Source: Nitrosomonas sp. (lineage in GTDB: Bacteria; Pseudomonadota; Gammaproteobacteria; Burkholderiales; Nitrosomonadaceae). From it: DNA of 64,000 bases. The stretch's first letter is position 1, and each line of letters opens with the position of its first letter. Location: contig JADJLM010000005.1 of the NCBI GenBank assembly GCA_016710135.1, positions 228,677 through 292,676 of the forward strand. Direction: 5' to 3'. Of this stretch, positions 1-9,661 are shown one piece after another. The position numbers were made by a program, and so were the translations under genes. The notes under the pieces are model-generated. The model searched no databases, was not told the DNA's origin, and worked only from the letters and a program-made list of their open reading frames with translations.

Positions 1-669
1 CTCATAGCTATCGCCGGTTAAATTGGTCGGATCAGTTACCGAACCAACGCCAATAATTCCAGTCCCAGTATTACTAGTACTTGCTGAAGTAGTAAAAGTC
101 CCATTGCCATCCATAATTCGTTCAAAGATATTTGAACCTGTGTCACTCACTGCAATTTGGCGAGAACCAGTAACTTGGGTGAGTCGCTGTCCTTGATCTC
201 CAGCATACTGAACGTCACCTGCATTCTTCACAAAGGGTTGAACTCTCGCCTGATAACCAGAAAATAGGAAATTACCTTCACTATCCGCGCTATTAGCTAA
301 TCCGAGCAATTCTTCCAATCGACCTCTTAGCTCAACAGCCATTACTCTGCGATCATTTTCAGACAAAATTGGATTACCTGCGGCCACAGCAATGGATCGA
401 ACATTTTGAATAATCGTTGTGACGCCTTGAAGGTTACTCTCAACCAAACCCAAACTGGCTTTTGCTTTGTCGCGATTCTCAGCATACTGAGAATTAATCG
501 AAGCAGCTTGTGATACTTCGTGAGCACGTGCGGCCGCTACCGGATCATCTGATGGCGTAACGATTCGCTTACCTACTGAGATTTGCTGCTGGAGTTTAAA
601 TAAAGCTTCTTGCTGCTTAAGCATTGACTGCACCCCTTGATCATACATGGTATTTGTACTTACGCGCAT
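1..669 (-). CDS. flgL: Flagellar hook-associated protein 3 FlgL (3' end outside window)
   Basis: Encodes the N-terminal 223 residues of the hook-filament junction protein FlgL; the gene runs off the left edge. FlgL sits outside the cell between FlgK and the flagellin filament. The start is the ATG at 669 (MRVSTNTMYDQG), preceded by an AAAGGAGC ribosome-binding site at about 679-686. The N-terminus is the expected coiled, flagellin-like segment (QQQISVGKRIVTPSDDPVAA), the hallmark of FlgL. It follows flgK with a 32-base gap and is the last visible gene of the flgB-flgL operon. Identification is firm; only the C-terminal part is missing. Confidence 0.95.
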   Translation of the reverse strand, partial: MRVSTNTMYDQGVQSMLKQQEALFKLQQQISVGKRIVTPSDDPVAAARAHEVSQAASINSQYAENRDKAKASLGLVESNLQGVTTIIQNVRSIAVAAGNPILSENDRRVMAVELRGRLEELLGLANSADSEGNFLFSGYQARVQPFVKNAGDVQYAGDQGQRLTQVTGSRQIAVSDTGSNIFERIMDGNGTFTTSASTSNTGTGIIGVGSVTDPTNLTGDSYE

Positions 670-701
670 GCTCGGTTAGCTCCTTTAATTTTAATCGGTT
701 G

Positions 702-2615
702 TTAAATTCTAAGTAAGGTATCAAACAATGAATGACTGACCTCAATAACTTTCCCAGATGCTTGGAAAGCTTGCTGATAACGGAGCAGATTGGCTGCTTC
801 TTCTTCAAGGTTAACGCCTGACAAAGCCTGTATCGATTGATCTGTTTGAGCAAGTAAATTTGCTTGCGCTTTACTAGTGACTTCCAGCTCTCGTGTTCTA
901 TTGCCAACTTGACTTACCAATTGTGCATAAGTTGATTGAAATGAAGCTGTCCCACCTTGCAGTGTATTCTTCGTCTGTAATCCAGCTAGCAAGAGCGCAT
1001 TACGATTATCAGCAATGCCCCCTATATTTGGGGAAATCGTAAACTCATCACCAGCTGCAGGAACTCCACTAATTTGCGCAGTCCAACCATTAAAACTAAT
1101 ATCGGCACCTTCAGTATAGGTTTGATTTATAGCGGGTAAACTTGCTCCGGTTCCAGTGACATCAAACATACCATCAGAAGGGGTATGAAACTTAATCGTT
1201 ACTGGTTGTAATAAATCAGGGTCAATTGGTAATGGATTTACAACCCCAGCACTGATCGAAGCTGATCCTGTATTCGAACTAACTGCTTGTGAACGAATGG
1301 GCGCTGCTGCTGCAATTTTTGATGTATCATTGATAGCGGTTGCAATATCTTTTGCACCATTACGAACGGGTTGAATAACAAAGCTTTCATTGGGTTGAAT
1401 AGTTGCGGCAGTAACACTGATACCACCCAATGTTAGCGGGTTACCTGTAGACGGCGCAGTTGCAGAGCTAACAGACGCATTATCAGACAGTCTTGTTAAC
1501 GTATACTGTGATCCATCGTATTTGAACTGAAAATCACTCGTATTAAGATCCCCTACATTACTAATACTCGCTGTTACTGTCGAAGTTGAACTATTTCCCG
1601 CTGTAGATATTATTTTTGGTTTGGGAACATCAAAAAAATCTTCACCCAGCACGCCATTTAAATCTTGCCCTAAATGGTGTTGATCATTAAAAGTTTGGGC
1701 GAGTCCAATAGCAATTAATCCTAAAGTATTTTGTGCTTTATCTAATGAGTTCTGGCGAAAATCAAGCATTCCACCCAAACTTCCACCTTGCAGTTGTTTT
1801 TCAGGTAATAAAATAGTCTTATTGCCCGTATCGAGTGCAATAGTAATTTTCCCCGGATCGTCAGGAGAAGGAACTGCTTTAAGCGCCATTGACTGCGATC
1901 CCACTACAAGCGCCTGACCATTACCAATAAAAATATTGTGATGTCCGTTATCTTGACGTACAACTGTCACATTAACTAACTCACTGAGTTGCCTAACTAA
2001 TGTATCGCGCTGATCAAGCATGTCATTAACAGGCTGTCCATTGGTTGAACCTTCTGTAGCTTGAATATTAATATTTAATGTAGCGATCTCTTTAGCTAAT
2101 GAGTTAACTTCATCAATGGTGCTTGTTATTTGGCTATTAATACCTTCCCGTATCTCGGATAGGCGTTGGTCCATGCCTTGGAATCTTGCCGCCAGCGCTT
2201 CTGCGTTACTCAATAGCGACTGTCTTGAGGGAACTGATGAAGGATTAGAAGCCACATCATGCACTGCTTTAAAGAAATTATGTAATGCGGGTGTGAGTCC
2301 CGAAGTTGTATCTGCAAGTAGGTTATCGACTTGTTTAATTTGAGTATAGTAACTATCTAGCTGACTACTCTGTGTCTGCGCTTGTAATCCCTGACTATAG
2401 AGAAACTGACTGTACACTCGCTGCACGGTTGAAATATGGACACCTTGACCAAGAAATCCTGTTCCAGCTGGCTGAGGAATATTAGTGCTTTGTATGGCCT
2501 GCTGTCGATTATAGCCTGGCGTATGCGCATTACTAATATTGTGGCTAGTCGTCAATAAGGCCGCTTGAGCTGCTTGAAGTCCTGAAACCCCAATATTTAA
2601 TATACTATTCCCCAT
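702..2615 (-). CDS. flgK: Flagellar hook-associated protein 1 FlgK
   Basis: FlgK joins the hook to FlgL and the filament. The protein has the conserved N-terminal rod/hook motif (NSILNIGVSGLQAAQAAL...HNISNAHTPGYNRQ) and the C-terminal flagellar basal-body motif (VNLEEEAANLLRYQQAFQASGKV), with a variable middle exposed domain; about 637 residues is within the family range. Two ATGs are possible, at 2621 and 2615. The AAGGAA ribosome-binding site lies only about 3 bases from the first but about 9 from the second, so 2615 (MGNSILN) is preferred. It lies between flgJ and flgL in the flg operon. Confidence 0.96.
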   Translation of the reverse strand: MGNSILNIGVSGLQAAQAALLTTSHNISNAHTPGYNRQQAIQSTNIPQPAGTGFLGQGVHISTVQRVYSQFLYSQGLQAQTQSSQLDSYYTQIKQVDNLLADTTSGLTPALHNFFKAVHDVASNPSSVPSRQSLLSNAEALAARFQGMDQRLSEIREGINSQITSTIDEVNSLAKEIATLNINIQATEGSTNGQPVNDMLDQRDTLVRQLSELVNVTVVRQDNGHHNIFIGNGQALVVGSQSMALKAVPSPDDPGKITIALDTGNKTILLPEKQLQGGSLGGMLDFRQNSLDKAQNTLGLIAIGLAQTFNDQHHLGQDLNGVLGEDFFDVPKPKIISTAGNSSTSTVTASISNVGDLNTSDFQFKYDGSQYTLTRLSDNASVSSATAPSTGNPLTLGGISVTAATIQPNESFVIQPVRNGAKDIATAINDTSKIAAAAPIRSQAVSSNTGSASISAGVVNPLPIDPDLLQPVTIKFHTPSDGMFDVTGTGASLPAINQTYTEGADISFNGWTAQISGVPAAGDEFTISPNIGGIADNRNALLLAGLQTKNTLQGGTASFQSTYAQLVSQVGNRTRELEVTSKAQANLLAQTDQSIQALSGVNLEEEAANLLRYQQAFQASGKVIEVSHSLFDTLLRI

Positions 2616-2709
2616 TGTCATATTCCTTTATCGCATGTTGCAATTAAATTAACTTTAACTAGTATTGTTAACGGCAAAAGTATTCATTAATTAAGCGGTT
2701 GGGAGCTCT

Positions 2710-3740
2710 TTAACTTGAAGTTTTATTAATTTGGAATGCTTCACTATTCAAGATTTTAATTAATTTTTGTGCATAGTATGGATCAGTTGCATAGCCTGCT
2801 TGCTGCAACCCCCATGCGAAAGCGACTGCACTTTGAGTCTTAAGTACCCCACTGTACCGTGAATTCGTTAAGAGAAGATTGGCATAATCACGGAAGGACT
2901 CTTCATATGAACGATAAACACGAAATTTATCGACTACTTTCTGTGCTACCCCATTAATATATTCAGTCGTAACGGCCTCAGTTACAGGTCCTTTCCAGTT
3001 CTTTCCTGCTTTAATTCCAAAAAGATTATAGCTAGGCCGATCCTCTGACAAACGGATTTGATGTTTCCCCCACCCGGTTTCAAGCGCTGCCTGCGCAATC
3101 ATAAACTGTTCTGGAATTCCTGTTTCCTGAGCAATAACCCTCGCATAAGGCCGAACTAGATTCACAAAATCATTTGGTTTGTCTTGCAAGAATTGCATCG
3201 AATTGGAAACATTTGGTTTATTTATTTCCAGTGGTGTCACTGTGGCTTGATTAGGCTGAAACATTGATATTGGTCTACTCGCTTCTTGTTTGGATTTACC
3301 CACAGCAAATTTGACAAATTCCTAGGCTCACTTGATGCCAATGAGATCAACTCATTTTTCCCATTACTTGATTCGATAGATGATAGGATCGATTCAGCTT
3401 CTGAGATTGGATGATCAATCAAATTCCTTGAAGAGTCCTTTCTAAGTTGCTGGACCAGCATTTCAGCTAACCCTATTCCTTGAGAAGAAAGATTTTGTGA
3501 AAATTGCTGATCGAGCATTTGTGTATAAAACTGTGACTGCTCGCTATCAAAGATACCGTTCTTCGGTGTTGCGCTTCGCATACTTCTTAGCATCATATTG
3601 ATCATTAATGACTCAAATTGTTTTGCAGTTTGTTTCAATCCCTCATCTTCGTTCTGTCTTGCTTGTAGTCGAAGGCTATCGATACTCTTGGTATCAATTA
3701 CCAACTGACTTGAGGTATCGAAGGTGTTTAGCAACTTCAT
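2710..3740 (-). CDS. flgJ: Peptidoglycan hydrolase / rod-capping protein FlgJ, reading frame interrupted
   Basis: FlgJ caps the growing rod and cuts peptidoglycan so the rod can cross it. Here it is in two overlapping frames. Bases 3740-3237 encode the N-terminal rod-binding domain (QFESLMINMMLRSMRS...QGIGLAEMLVQQL). Bases 3303-2710 encode the glucosaminidase domain (IAQAALETGWGKH with the likely catalytic Glu, then YNLFGIKAG and a C-terminal YATDPYYAQKLIKIL). The second frame is -1 relative to the first and has only a GTG (3303) as an early start. One extra base near 3298-3325 would rebuild a normal two-domain FlgJ of about 340 residues. An in-frame A-AAT-TTG heptamer at 3312-3306 could permit -1 slippage, but a sequence indel is more likely given other breaks in this window. 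Confidence 0.85.
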
Positions 3741-3765
3741 GCAACAGCCTTGTTGAACATTACAA

Positions 3766-4881
3766 TTAAATGATTTCTAGTTCTGCACGCAGTGAACCTG
3801 CGGCTTTCAGCGCTTGCAAAATAGCCAACAAATCTTGTGGCGTTGCACCGATAGTATTCAATGCTTGAACGATCTCAGCTAAATTAGCTCCACTTTGTAC
3901 TAACATAAGATTTCCTTCATCCGAGCGAACTTCAATTTGCGCTTGTGAAGTAACAACTGTTTCTCCCCGTTCTGCAAAAGGACCCGGTTGGCTGATGATT
4001 GGTTGACTATTGATAATGACAGAAAGGTTACCGTGAGCAACGGCGCTTGCTTCTAAAGTCACTGCCTGGTTCATGACAACCGAACCAGTTCGCGCATTAA
4101 CAATCACTTTTGCTATACCTTGTGCGGGTGCCACATCAAGACTTTCGATTTGAGAAATAAATGCAACGCGTTGACTAATATCCTGAGGTGCTTTGAGTTG
4201 AATAACACGACCATCCACAGAATAAGCCGTTCCGTGAGGAAATATACGATTGATAGCCTCAGTAATTCGCCGTGCAGTGGTAAAATCTACCGAATGTAAT
4301 TCAAGATTTACGAACTCACCCTGACCTAACGCGGATTCAACTGCACGTTCGACAATACCTCCCCCAGGAATACGCCCTGAGGCCAGGTGATTTATCTGAA
4401 CACTACTCCCTGCCGCAGATCCTCCAGCACCCCCGACCAGTATATTTCCTTGTGCAACTGCATAAACTTGGTTATCGATCCCTTTTAAAGGAGTCATCAA
4501 TAATGTTCCACCCCGAATACTTTTCGCATTTCCCATTGATGAAACGGTAACATCAATTAATTGACCAGGTCTTGAGAAGGCCGGCAAAGTTGCTGTAACC
4601 ATTACAGCAGCCACATTACGTAGCATAAGATTAACTCCAGGTGGCAAATTAATACCCAGCTGCCCGAGCATATTTACCATACTCTGAACAGTAAAAGGAG
4701 TCTGAGTCGTCATATCTCCACTATTGTCTAGCCCAACGACCAAACCATAACCTATCAACTGGTTAGGCCTTACTCCTTGAATACTTGCAAGATCTTTAAT
4801 CCGCTCAGCAAAGCTATAATTGGACAGAATTAAGCAGCTTATTAAACTGAACCATAAGAACCATCTACGGAATATCAACAT
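3766..4881 (-). CDS. flgI: Flagellar P-ring protein FlgI
   Basis: FlgI forms the P ring around the rod in the peptidoglycan layer. The 371-residue precursor has an N-terminal signal peptide (hydrophobic FLWFSLISCLILSNYSFA, cleavage near residue 25) followed by the strongly conserved start of the mature protein (ERIKDLASIQGVRPNQLIGY) and GLDNSGD. Length is normal for the family. It lies between flgH and flgJ, 47 bases after flgH, in the usual operon order. Confidence 0.97.
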   Translation of the reverse strand: MLIFRRWFLWFSLISCLILSNYSFAERIKDLASIQGVRPNQLIGYGLVVGLDNSGDMTTQTPFTVQSMVNMLGQLGINLPPGVNLMLRNVAAVMVTATLPAFSRPGQLIDVTVSSMGNAKSIRGGTLLMTPLKGIDNQVYAVAQGNILVGGAGGSAAGSSVQINHLASGRIPGGGIVERAVESALGQGEFVNLELHSVDFTTARRITEAINRIFPHGTAYSVDGRVIQLKAPQDISQRVAFISQIESLDVAPAQGIAKVIVNARTGSVVMNQAVTLEASAVAHGNLSVIINSQPIISQPGPFAERGETVVTSQAQIEVRSDEGNLMLVQSGANLAEIVQALNTIGATPQDLLAILQALKAAGSLRAELEII

Positions 4882-4928
4882 ACTTATGTCTCTTAGCTAG
4901 GTATATAAATCGATAATTAAATCGGCTA

Positions 4929-5654
4929 CTAAAATGGCAAGACGGTAAGAAAGAATCTCGATATCCAACCCATCGTCTGTGCTTCATCCAAATAACCACT
5001 TCCACGGTACTCAATTCGCGCGTCCGCAACTTGGATCGAAGAAACTGTATTATTCAAGATATTGATTGGATTGATTACACCGGATAGACGAATAAACTCG
5101 TGCCCTTGATTAATACCAACTTGCTTTTCACCACTTACCAGCAAGTTCCCATTCGGTAAGACGTCAATCACAGTAACGGTAATCGTTCCTGTGAAATTGT
5201 TATTGCTAGAGCTTGCTCCCTTACCATCAAATTTATTTTTTGACTCGGTTTCAAGATCTACACCTTGAAAAATTTTCTTTAAGGGTAATCCTAGAAAAGA
5301 AGGAATCGAAAAACTAGTTTCAGTCTCACGGTCAACATTACTTCCTGATTTTTTACTAGCATTTGTTTTTTCATTGAGATTCACAATAATTGTGTCACCA
5401 ATCCCACGAGCACGGCGATCCTCAAATAATGGAATATAGCGTTGTGTTGGATGACTATAAGCTACATGGTAAATTGATCCATTTGCTTCTCTAGCCGTGA
5501 TGCTAGGAACTGGGGTGGGGTGCATCGACATAGGCTGATGAACCTTTGGAGCCGGTGCAAGCAGTGAGCAGCCTGTTGCTTCGATTACCAATATTACCAA
5601 CCCCAACATCTTGAGCGTATTGTGTTCAAGAATGATCTTTATAAGGCTTCTCAT
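4929..5654 (-). CDS. flgH: Flagellar L-ring lipoprotein FlgH
   Basis: FlgH builds the L ring in the outer membrane. The N-terminus has a lipoprotein signal with the lipobox ending at Cys29 (IEATGCSLL). The conserved FlgH core follows: SIYHVAYSHPTQRYIPLFEDRRARGIGD is seen in part near residues 60-88, then DTIIVNLNEKTNASKKS and the C-terminal VADARIEYRGSGYLDEAQTMGW. Length 241 is typical. The start at 5654 leaves 10 bases after flgG. A shorter start at an internal Met16 is possible but would give a very short signal. Confidence 0.96.
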   Translation of the reverse strand: MRSLIKIILEHNTLKMLGLVILVIEATGCSLLAPAPKVHQPMSMHPTPVPSITAREANGSIYHVAYSHPTQRYIPLFEDRRARGIGDTIIVNLNEKTNASKKSGSNVDRETETSFSIPSFLGLPLKKIFQGVDLETESKNKFDGKGASSSNNNFTGTITVTVIDVLPNGNLLVSGEKQVGINQGHEFIRLSGVINPINILNNTVSSIQVADARIEYRGSGYLDEAQTMGWISRFFLTVLPF

Positions 5655-5664
5655 ATTGATGATG

Positions 5665-6447
5665 TTATAACTGAGTTAGTCTGCCAAGCATTTGGTCAGA
5701 AGTTTGTATCGATCTCGAGTTGATTTCATAAGCTCTTTGAGTTTGTATCATTTCTACCAGCTCCTCGACTACATTGACATTGGAAGTTTCAACATAGCCT
5801 TGATAGAGCATGCCTAGTCCATTTGTCCCTGGTATATTAGGGTTAGGAGTCCCACTGGAAGCTGTTTCAAAGTATAAATTCTCGCCGGCCCTTTGCAAAC
5901 CAGCTGGATTGATGAAACTCACAAGTTGAATATTACCAACTTGTGTAGGCAATGTAGCACCTGGCAATACGGCTGATACGGTCCCATCACGCCCAACGGT
6001 AATACTGGCAGCATTAGGTGGGATTGAAACCGGAGGCTGTAAAATAAAACCACTCGATGTAACTACTTGACCTTCTGCATCTGACTGGAACGCACCATCA
6101 CGAGTATAAGCAAATGTGCCATCGGGTAACATGATTTGAAAAAAGCCTTCCCCTCTGATGGCAATATCTCGTGTATTTCCTGTTTGCGTTAGATTACCTT
6201 GGAGCATAATATTTTCGGTAGCAACAGGGCGAACACCTGTGCCAAGCTGAAGTCCAGACGGGAGACGCGTCTGTTGAGAAGATTGGGCGCCAGGTTGTCG
6301 GATAGTTTGATAAAGTAAATCTTCAAAAACAGGGCGCATCCGTTTAAAACCATTTGTGCTTACATTCGCCAAGTTGTTAGCAATGACATCCATCTTGGTT
6401 TGTTGTGCGTCTAATCCTGTTTTTGATACCCATAATGAACGAATCAT
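5665..6447 (-). CDS. flgG: Flagellar distal rod protein FlgG
   Basis: FlgG is the distal rod subunit crossing the periplasm. The 260-residue protein starts MIRSLWVSKTGLDAQQTKMD, the standard FlgG N-terminus, followed by VIANNLANVSTNGFKRMRPVF. It ends with the C-terminal basal-body motif (NVNVVEELVEMIQTQRAYEIN). Length and both end motifs match the family. It lies between flgF and flgH; an AGGTGAAAT ribosome-binding site lies just before the ATG. Confidence 0.98.
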   Translation of the reverse strand: MIRSLWVSKTGLDAQQTKMDVIANNLANVSTNGFKRMRPVFEDLLYQTIRQPGAQSSQQTRLPSGLQLGTGVRPVATENIMLQGNLTQTGNTRDIAIRGEGFFQIMLPDGTFAYTRDGAFQSDAEGQVVTSSGFILQPPVSIPPNAASITVGRDGTVSAVLPGATLPTQVGNIQLVSFINPAGLQRAGENLYFETASSGTPNPNIPGTNGLGMLYQGYVETSNVNVVEELVEMIQTQRAYEINSRSIQTSDQMLGRLTQL

Positions 6448-6482
6448 AATATTTCACCTTTTCTCTGAGAATGTCTCACTAA

Positions 6483-7229
6483 TTAGCTGTTATAAACCAT
6501 AAATTCGCTTGCGCGTTGGGAATTCTGTTGTGCACTATCCAAGATTTTCATTTGCATATCGAATTGCCTCGCTAGCGAAATCATATTGACCATCTCATGC
6601 ACAACATTGACATTGCTACCCTCAAGCGCCCCTTCAACTAAAACAACTTTGGGGTCAACTGGCGCTTCTTTCCCTTCTTTTAAACGAAATAGCCCATCAA
6701 GCCCTTTCTTCAATTGCTCAGGAGGCGGATTCACGAGTTTAATCCGACCGACTATAGTCACTGCAGTCACTCTTGGATCATTTGGAATCATCGAAACTGT
6801 TCCATCTTTACCGATTGCCACGCGGCTATCAGGTGGAAGTGAAATAGTGCCTCCCTCACCTTTAACCGTTGCACCACCTTGTGTTGTCATCAATAATCCA
6901 TTGGGACTTACTTGCAGATTACCGTGGCGAGTATAGGCCTCCTCTCCATTCTCTAACTGAACCGCAATCCATCCTGATCCTTGCACTGCAACATCTAAGT
7001 CGCGACCGGTTCGATGAATCGGTCCCGGTGTAAAATCAGCACCTGTAGTAGAATCTAATACAAACGCTCGAGTAGGCAATCCATCCCCATATACGGGAAC
7101 TGCCCGGAATGAATCAACCTCAGCACGGTAACCCGTAGTGGATACATTGGCCAGGTTATGCGCAGTTGTCGCCTGTTGGGTCATCGTGTGAATTGCGCCC
7201 GTCATTGCGGTATAAATCAATCGGTCCAT
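6483..7229 (-). CDS. flgF: Flagellar proximal rod protein FlgF
   Basis: FlgF is a proximal rod subunit. The 248-residue protein begins MDRLIYTAMTGAIHTMTQQA, with TTAHNLANVSTTGYRAEVDSF after it, and ends with the shared rod motif (SNVNVVHEMVNMISLARQFD). The opening MDRLIYTAMTGA distinguishes it from FlgG. It lies between flgE and flgG on the minus strand, 35 bases before flgG. Confidence 0.97.
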   Translation of the reverse strand: MDRLIYTAMTGAIHTMTQQATTAHNLANVSTTGYRAEVDSFRAVPVYGDGLPTRAFVLDSTTGADFTPGPIHRTGRDLDVAVQGSGWIAVQLENGEEAYTRHGNLQVSPNGLLMTTQGGATVKGEGGTISLPPDSRVAIGKDGTVSMIPNDPRVTAVTIVGRIKLVNPPPEQLKKGLDGLFRLKEGKEAPVDPKVVLVEGALEGSNVNVVHEMVNMISLARQFDMQMKILDSAQQNSQRASEFMVYNS

Positions 7230-7278
7230 AGCAGGTCCTATAAGTTCAATGACTCAGATCGAATAAAGGTGACTCTGA

Positions 7279-8556
7279 TTAGAGATTAACCAGTGTTTGC
7301 AATACAGCGTCTTGTGTTTCGATGGTCTTAGCATTTGCTTGGTATACCCGTTGCGCGGTGATTAAATTGACAAGTTCTGTTGTCAAATCAACATTCGCCT
7401 CTTCAACAGCTGCCGATTGAATTTCTCCAAGCGTACCTGTTAATGGCACACCGACCAGTGGCAGTCCGGAAGCAGCCGTTTCAACCCATTGATTATTTCC
7501 TTGTGGTTTCAGTCCATTGGGATTTGCAAAACTAGCCAGAACAAGTTGTCCAACCGTTCTATTTTCTCCATTCGTATAATTACCTTGAATAGTGCCATCG
7601 TCAGCAACGCTATAACCCGCGAGCCTACCTGATGTAAATCCATCTTGATTCAGCGTATTTACCGCAAATTTACTGCCAAATTGTGTTGAATTTGTAATGT
7701 CAAAATCAAAATCTAGCGGTGTGGTCGCTCCCCAATCCGAAATTCCCAAATTGGTTGCAACAGCGCTCAAATCAACTGACGCAGTCACTGGCCCCGTTGG
7801 CGCAGTTATAACCCCATTACTGTCGAAAGTTAGCGTCAAGGGGGAACCACCATCCAATTGAACACCGACGGGCACACCTGAAGTATCGACAGCGCCATCG
7901 ACAGCCGCATAGACATCCCAAGTGCTTGGCGCAGATTTTTGAAAGAATAAGGTGAATCCATGTGAATTCCCCCAACTATCAAAAATTGCTCCTGAAGTTG
8001 AGCTAGCGTAAGTATCAGGATTTGTAGCGTCAAAAGCAGGCAACGTTGCTGGTACAAGTGTACGAGAATCAAGATTAACTCCCGCTGTAAATGTTGTTGT
8101 AGCCTGTGGTGTCATTTCAGCTGTTGATAATTGCAAATTAGTCGGTGAACTCGCAATGATCTTTCCTGCTTTATCTGCCGCATAACCTGTCACATTTAAG
8201 TTATCTGCGTTGACCAAGAACCCATTTTTATCAAGATGAAACTGGCCATTGCGGCTAAAGCTAATAGCACCATTATCACTTAAACGAAAAAACCCACCCC
8301 CAACGATTGCCATATCCAATGGGTTAGTTGAATTACTGATGTTGCCTTGTGAAAATGATTGTGCAATGGTGTTAACTTGTGTTCCGATCCCGACCTGATT
8401 GCCACCCGCACCACCGAGCGAATTTGCAAAAATATCACTGAACTGCGCTTGAGATTGTTTAAATCCGATCACATTCGCATTGGCCACATTGTTACCAATC
8501 ACATCTAAATTCGTTGATGCCGCTCTTAAACCACTTAAGCCATGTTGAAAACCCAT
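7279..8556 (-). CDS. flgE: Flagellar hook protein FlgE
   Basis: FlgE polymerises to form the flexible hook. The 425-residue protein has the N-terminal motif MGFQHGLSGLRAASTNLDVI with GNNVANANVIGFKQSQAQF, variable central domains, and the C-terminal motif TELVNLITAQRVYQANAKTI. Length is typical for betaproteobacterial FlgE. It follows flgD by 12 bases, so translation is probably coupled. Confidence 0.97.
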   Translation of the reverse strand: MGFQHGLSGLRAASTNLDVIGNNVANANVIGFKQSQAQFSDIFANSLGGAGGNQVGIGTQVNTIAQSFSQGNISNSTNPLDMAIVGGGFFRLSDNGAISFSRNGQFHLDKNGFLVNADNLNVTGYAADKAGKIIASSPTNLQLSTAEMTPQATTTFTAGVNLDSRTLVPATLPAFDATNPDTYASSTSGAIFDSWGNSHGFTLFFQKSAPSTWDVYAAVDGAVDTSGVPVGVQLDGGSPLTLTFDSNGVITAPTGPVTASVDLSAVATNLGISDWGATTPLDFDFDITNSTQFGSKFAVNTLNQDGFTSGRLAGYSVADDGTIQGNYTNGENRTVGQLVLASFANPNGLKPQGNNQWVETAASGLPLVGVPLTGTLGEIQSAAVEEANVDLTTELVNLITAQRVYQANAKTIETQDAVLQTLVNL

Positions 8557-8568
8557 AATGCGTTCCTC

Positions 8569-9243
8569 TTAGAGTATTTGTTTAATATCAGATAAATTAA
8601 CGTGTCCCAGTTCTCCTACATCCAATGTAGGACCTTTATCGCTGGTCGATACACTCTCAACCTTACCCACTGCTAATGACTTCACATTGATCTCTTGACC
8701 ATCGCGCCACGCGCTAACCGTAAATTTATAGTTTCCATTTGCAGCAACAGTGCCACTCTCGGCCTCACCATTCCAGATAATAGGATTAATACCCGCGGGT
8801 TGCGCTCCTAAGTCGATTTCACGGACTTTGACCCCGACGCTATCTTTGATGGTAACTGTCACCTTGTCAGCGCCCTCAGTTAGCTCAACTCCTGCCAAGC
8901 CTTCTCCATTTTCCAGTTTCATAATACTGCCGGGTACTAAAACTTCACGTCCAATCATCGTTGCCGCGTCTACAGCACGTCTTGAATTAGAGTCAGTTAC
9001 CAAGCTTTGAAGTGTAGTATTCAGTTTCTCGATACCTGTTACTGTGCTAATTTGTGCGATTTGACTGGTTACCTCAGCATTATCTAGTGGCTTCAATGGA
9101 TTCTGATTTTTCATCTGCGTAACCAGTAGTTTTAAGAACCGATCTTGAGGATCGATCTCTTCTTTCTTTCCTACATTGCTTGATGATTTAACCGAGTCCA
9201 AGAATGAAGTGGTAATTGGATTTGAATTTTGCACTTGACTCAT
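8569..9243 (-). CDS. flgD: Flagellar hook capping protein FlgD
   Basis: FlgD caps the hook during FlgE assembly and is then discarded. The 224-residue protein has the conserved N-terminal segment DRFLKLLVTQMKNQNPLKPL followed by DNAEVTSQIAQISTVTGIEKLN (about residues 33-75). An Ig-like/FlgD_ig region follows (LGAQPAGINPIIWNGEAESG, KFTVSAWRDGQ). It lies in the standard place between flgC and flgE. Confidence 0.97.
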   Translation of the reverse strand: MSQVQNSNPITTSFLDSVKSSSNVGKKEEIDPQDRFLKLLVTQMKNQNPLKPLDNAEVTSQIAQISTVTGIEKLNTTLQSLVTDSNSRRAVDAATMIGREVLVPGSIMKLENGEGLAGVELTEGADKVTVTIKDSVGVKVREIDLGAQPAGINPIIWNGEAESGTVAANGNYKFTVSAWRDGQEINVKSLAVGKVESVSTSDKGPTLDVGELGHVNLSDIKQIL

Positions 9244-9254
9244 AATTGTTCCTT

Positions 9255-9659
9255 TTATTGACCAATGGTTAGCGTTTTCTGAAGTAGAGATTTTGTAGTA
9301 TTCATTAAATTCACACTATTTTGATAAGCACGTGAAGCTGACATCATATTAACCATTTCATCCACTACATTGACATTAGGCATAGTGACATAGCCCTTTG
9401 CATCGGCCATGGGATGCTTAGGTTCAAAAACAACCTTCATTGGGGATTTATCTTCGATAACACCCGCAACTCTCACGCCTTTCGCTTCTTTAGTAGCAGT
9501 GCTCAATGTGCTAAATACTACCTGCCTTGCGCGATAAGGTTGACCATTTGAACTCGCTACACTATCTGCATTGGCCAGATTACTTGCGACCACGTTAAGT
9601 CTTTGCGATTGAGCTGCCATCGCCGAACCAGCGATATTAAAGACATTGAATAATGACAT
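9255..9659 (-). CDS. flgC: Flagellar proximal rod protein FlgC
   Basis: FlgC is a proximal rod subunit. The 134-residue protein starts MSLFNVFNIAGSAMAAQSQR followed by LNVVASNLANADSVAS, and ends NVNVVDEMVNMMSASRAYQN, both family hallmarks. Length is typical. It starts 2 bases after flgB ends, so the two are translated as a coupled pair. Confidence 0.97.
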   Translation of the reverse strand: MSLFNVFNIAGSAMAAQSQRLNVVASNLANADSVASSNGQPYRARQVVFSTLSTATKEAKGVRVAGVIEDKSPMKVVFEPKHPMADAKGYVTMPNVNVVDEMVNMMSASRAYQNSVNLMNTTKSLLQKTLTIGQ

Positions 9660-9661
9660 TT

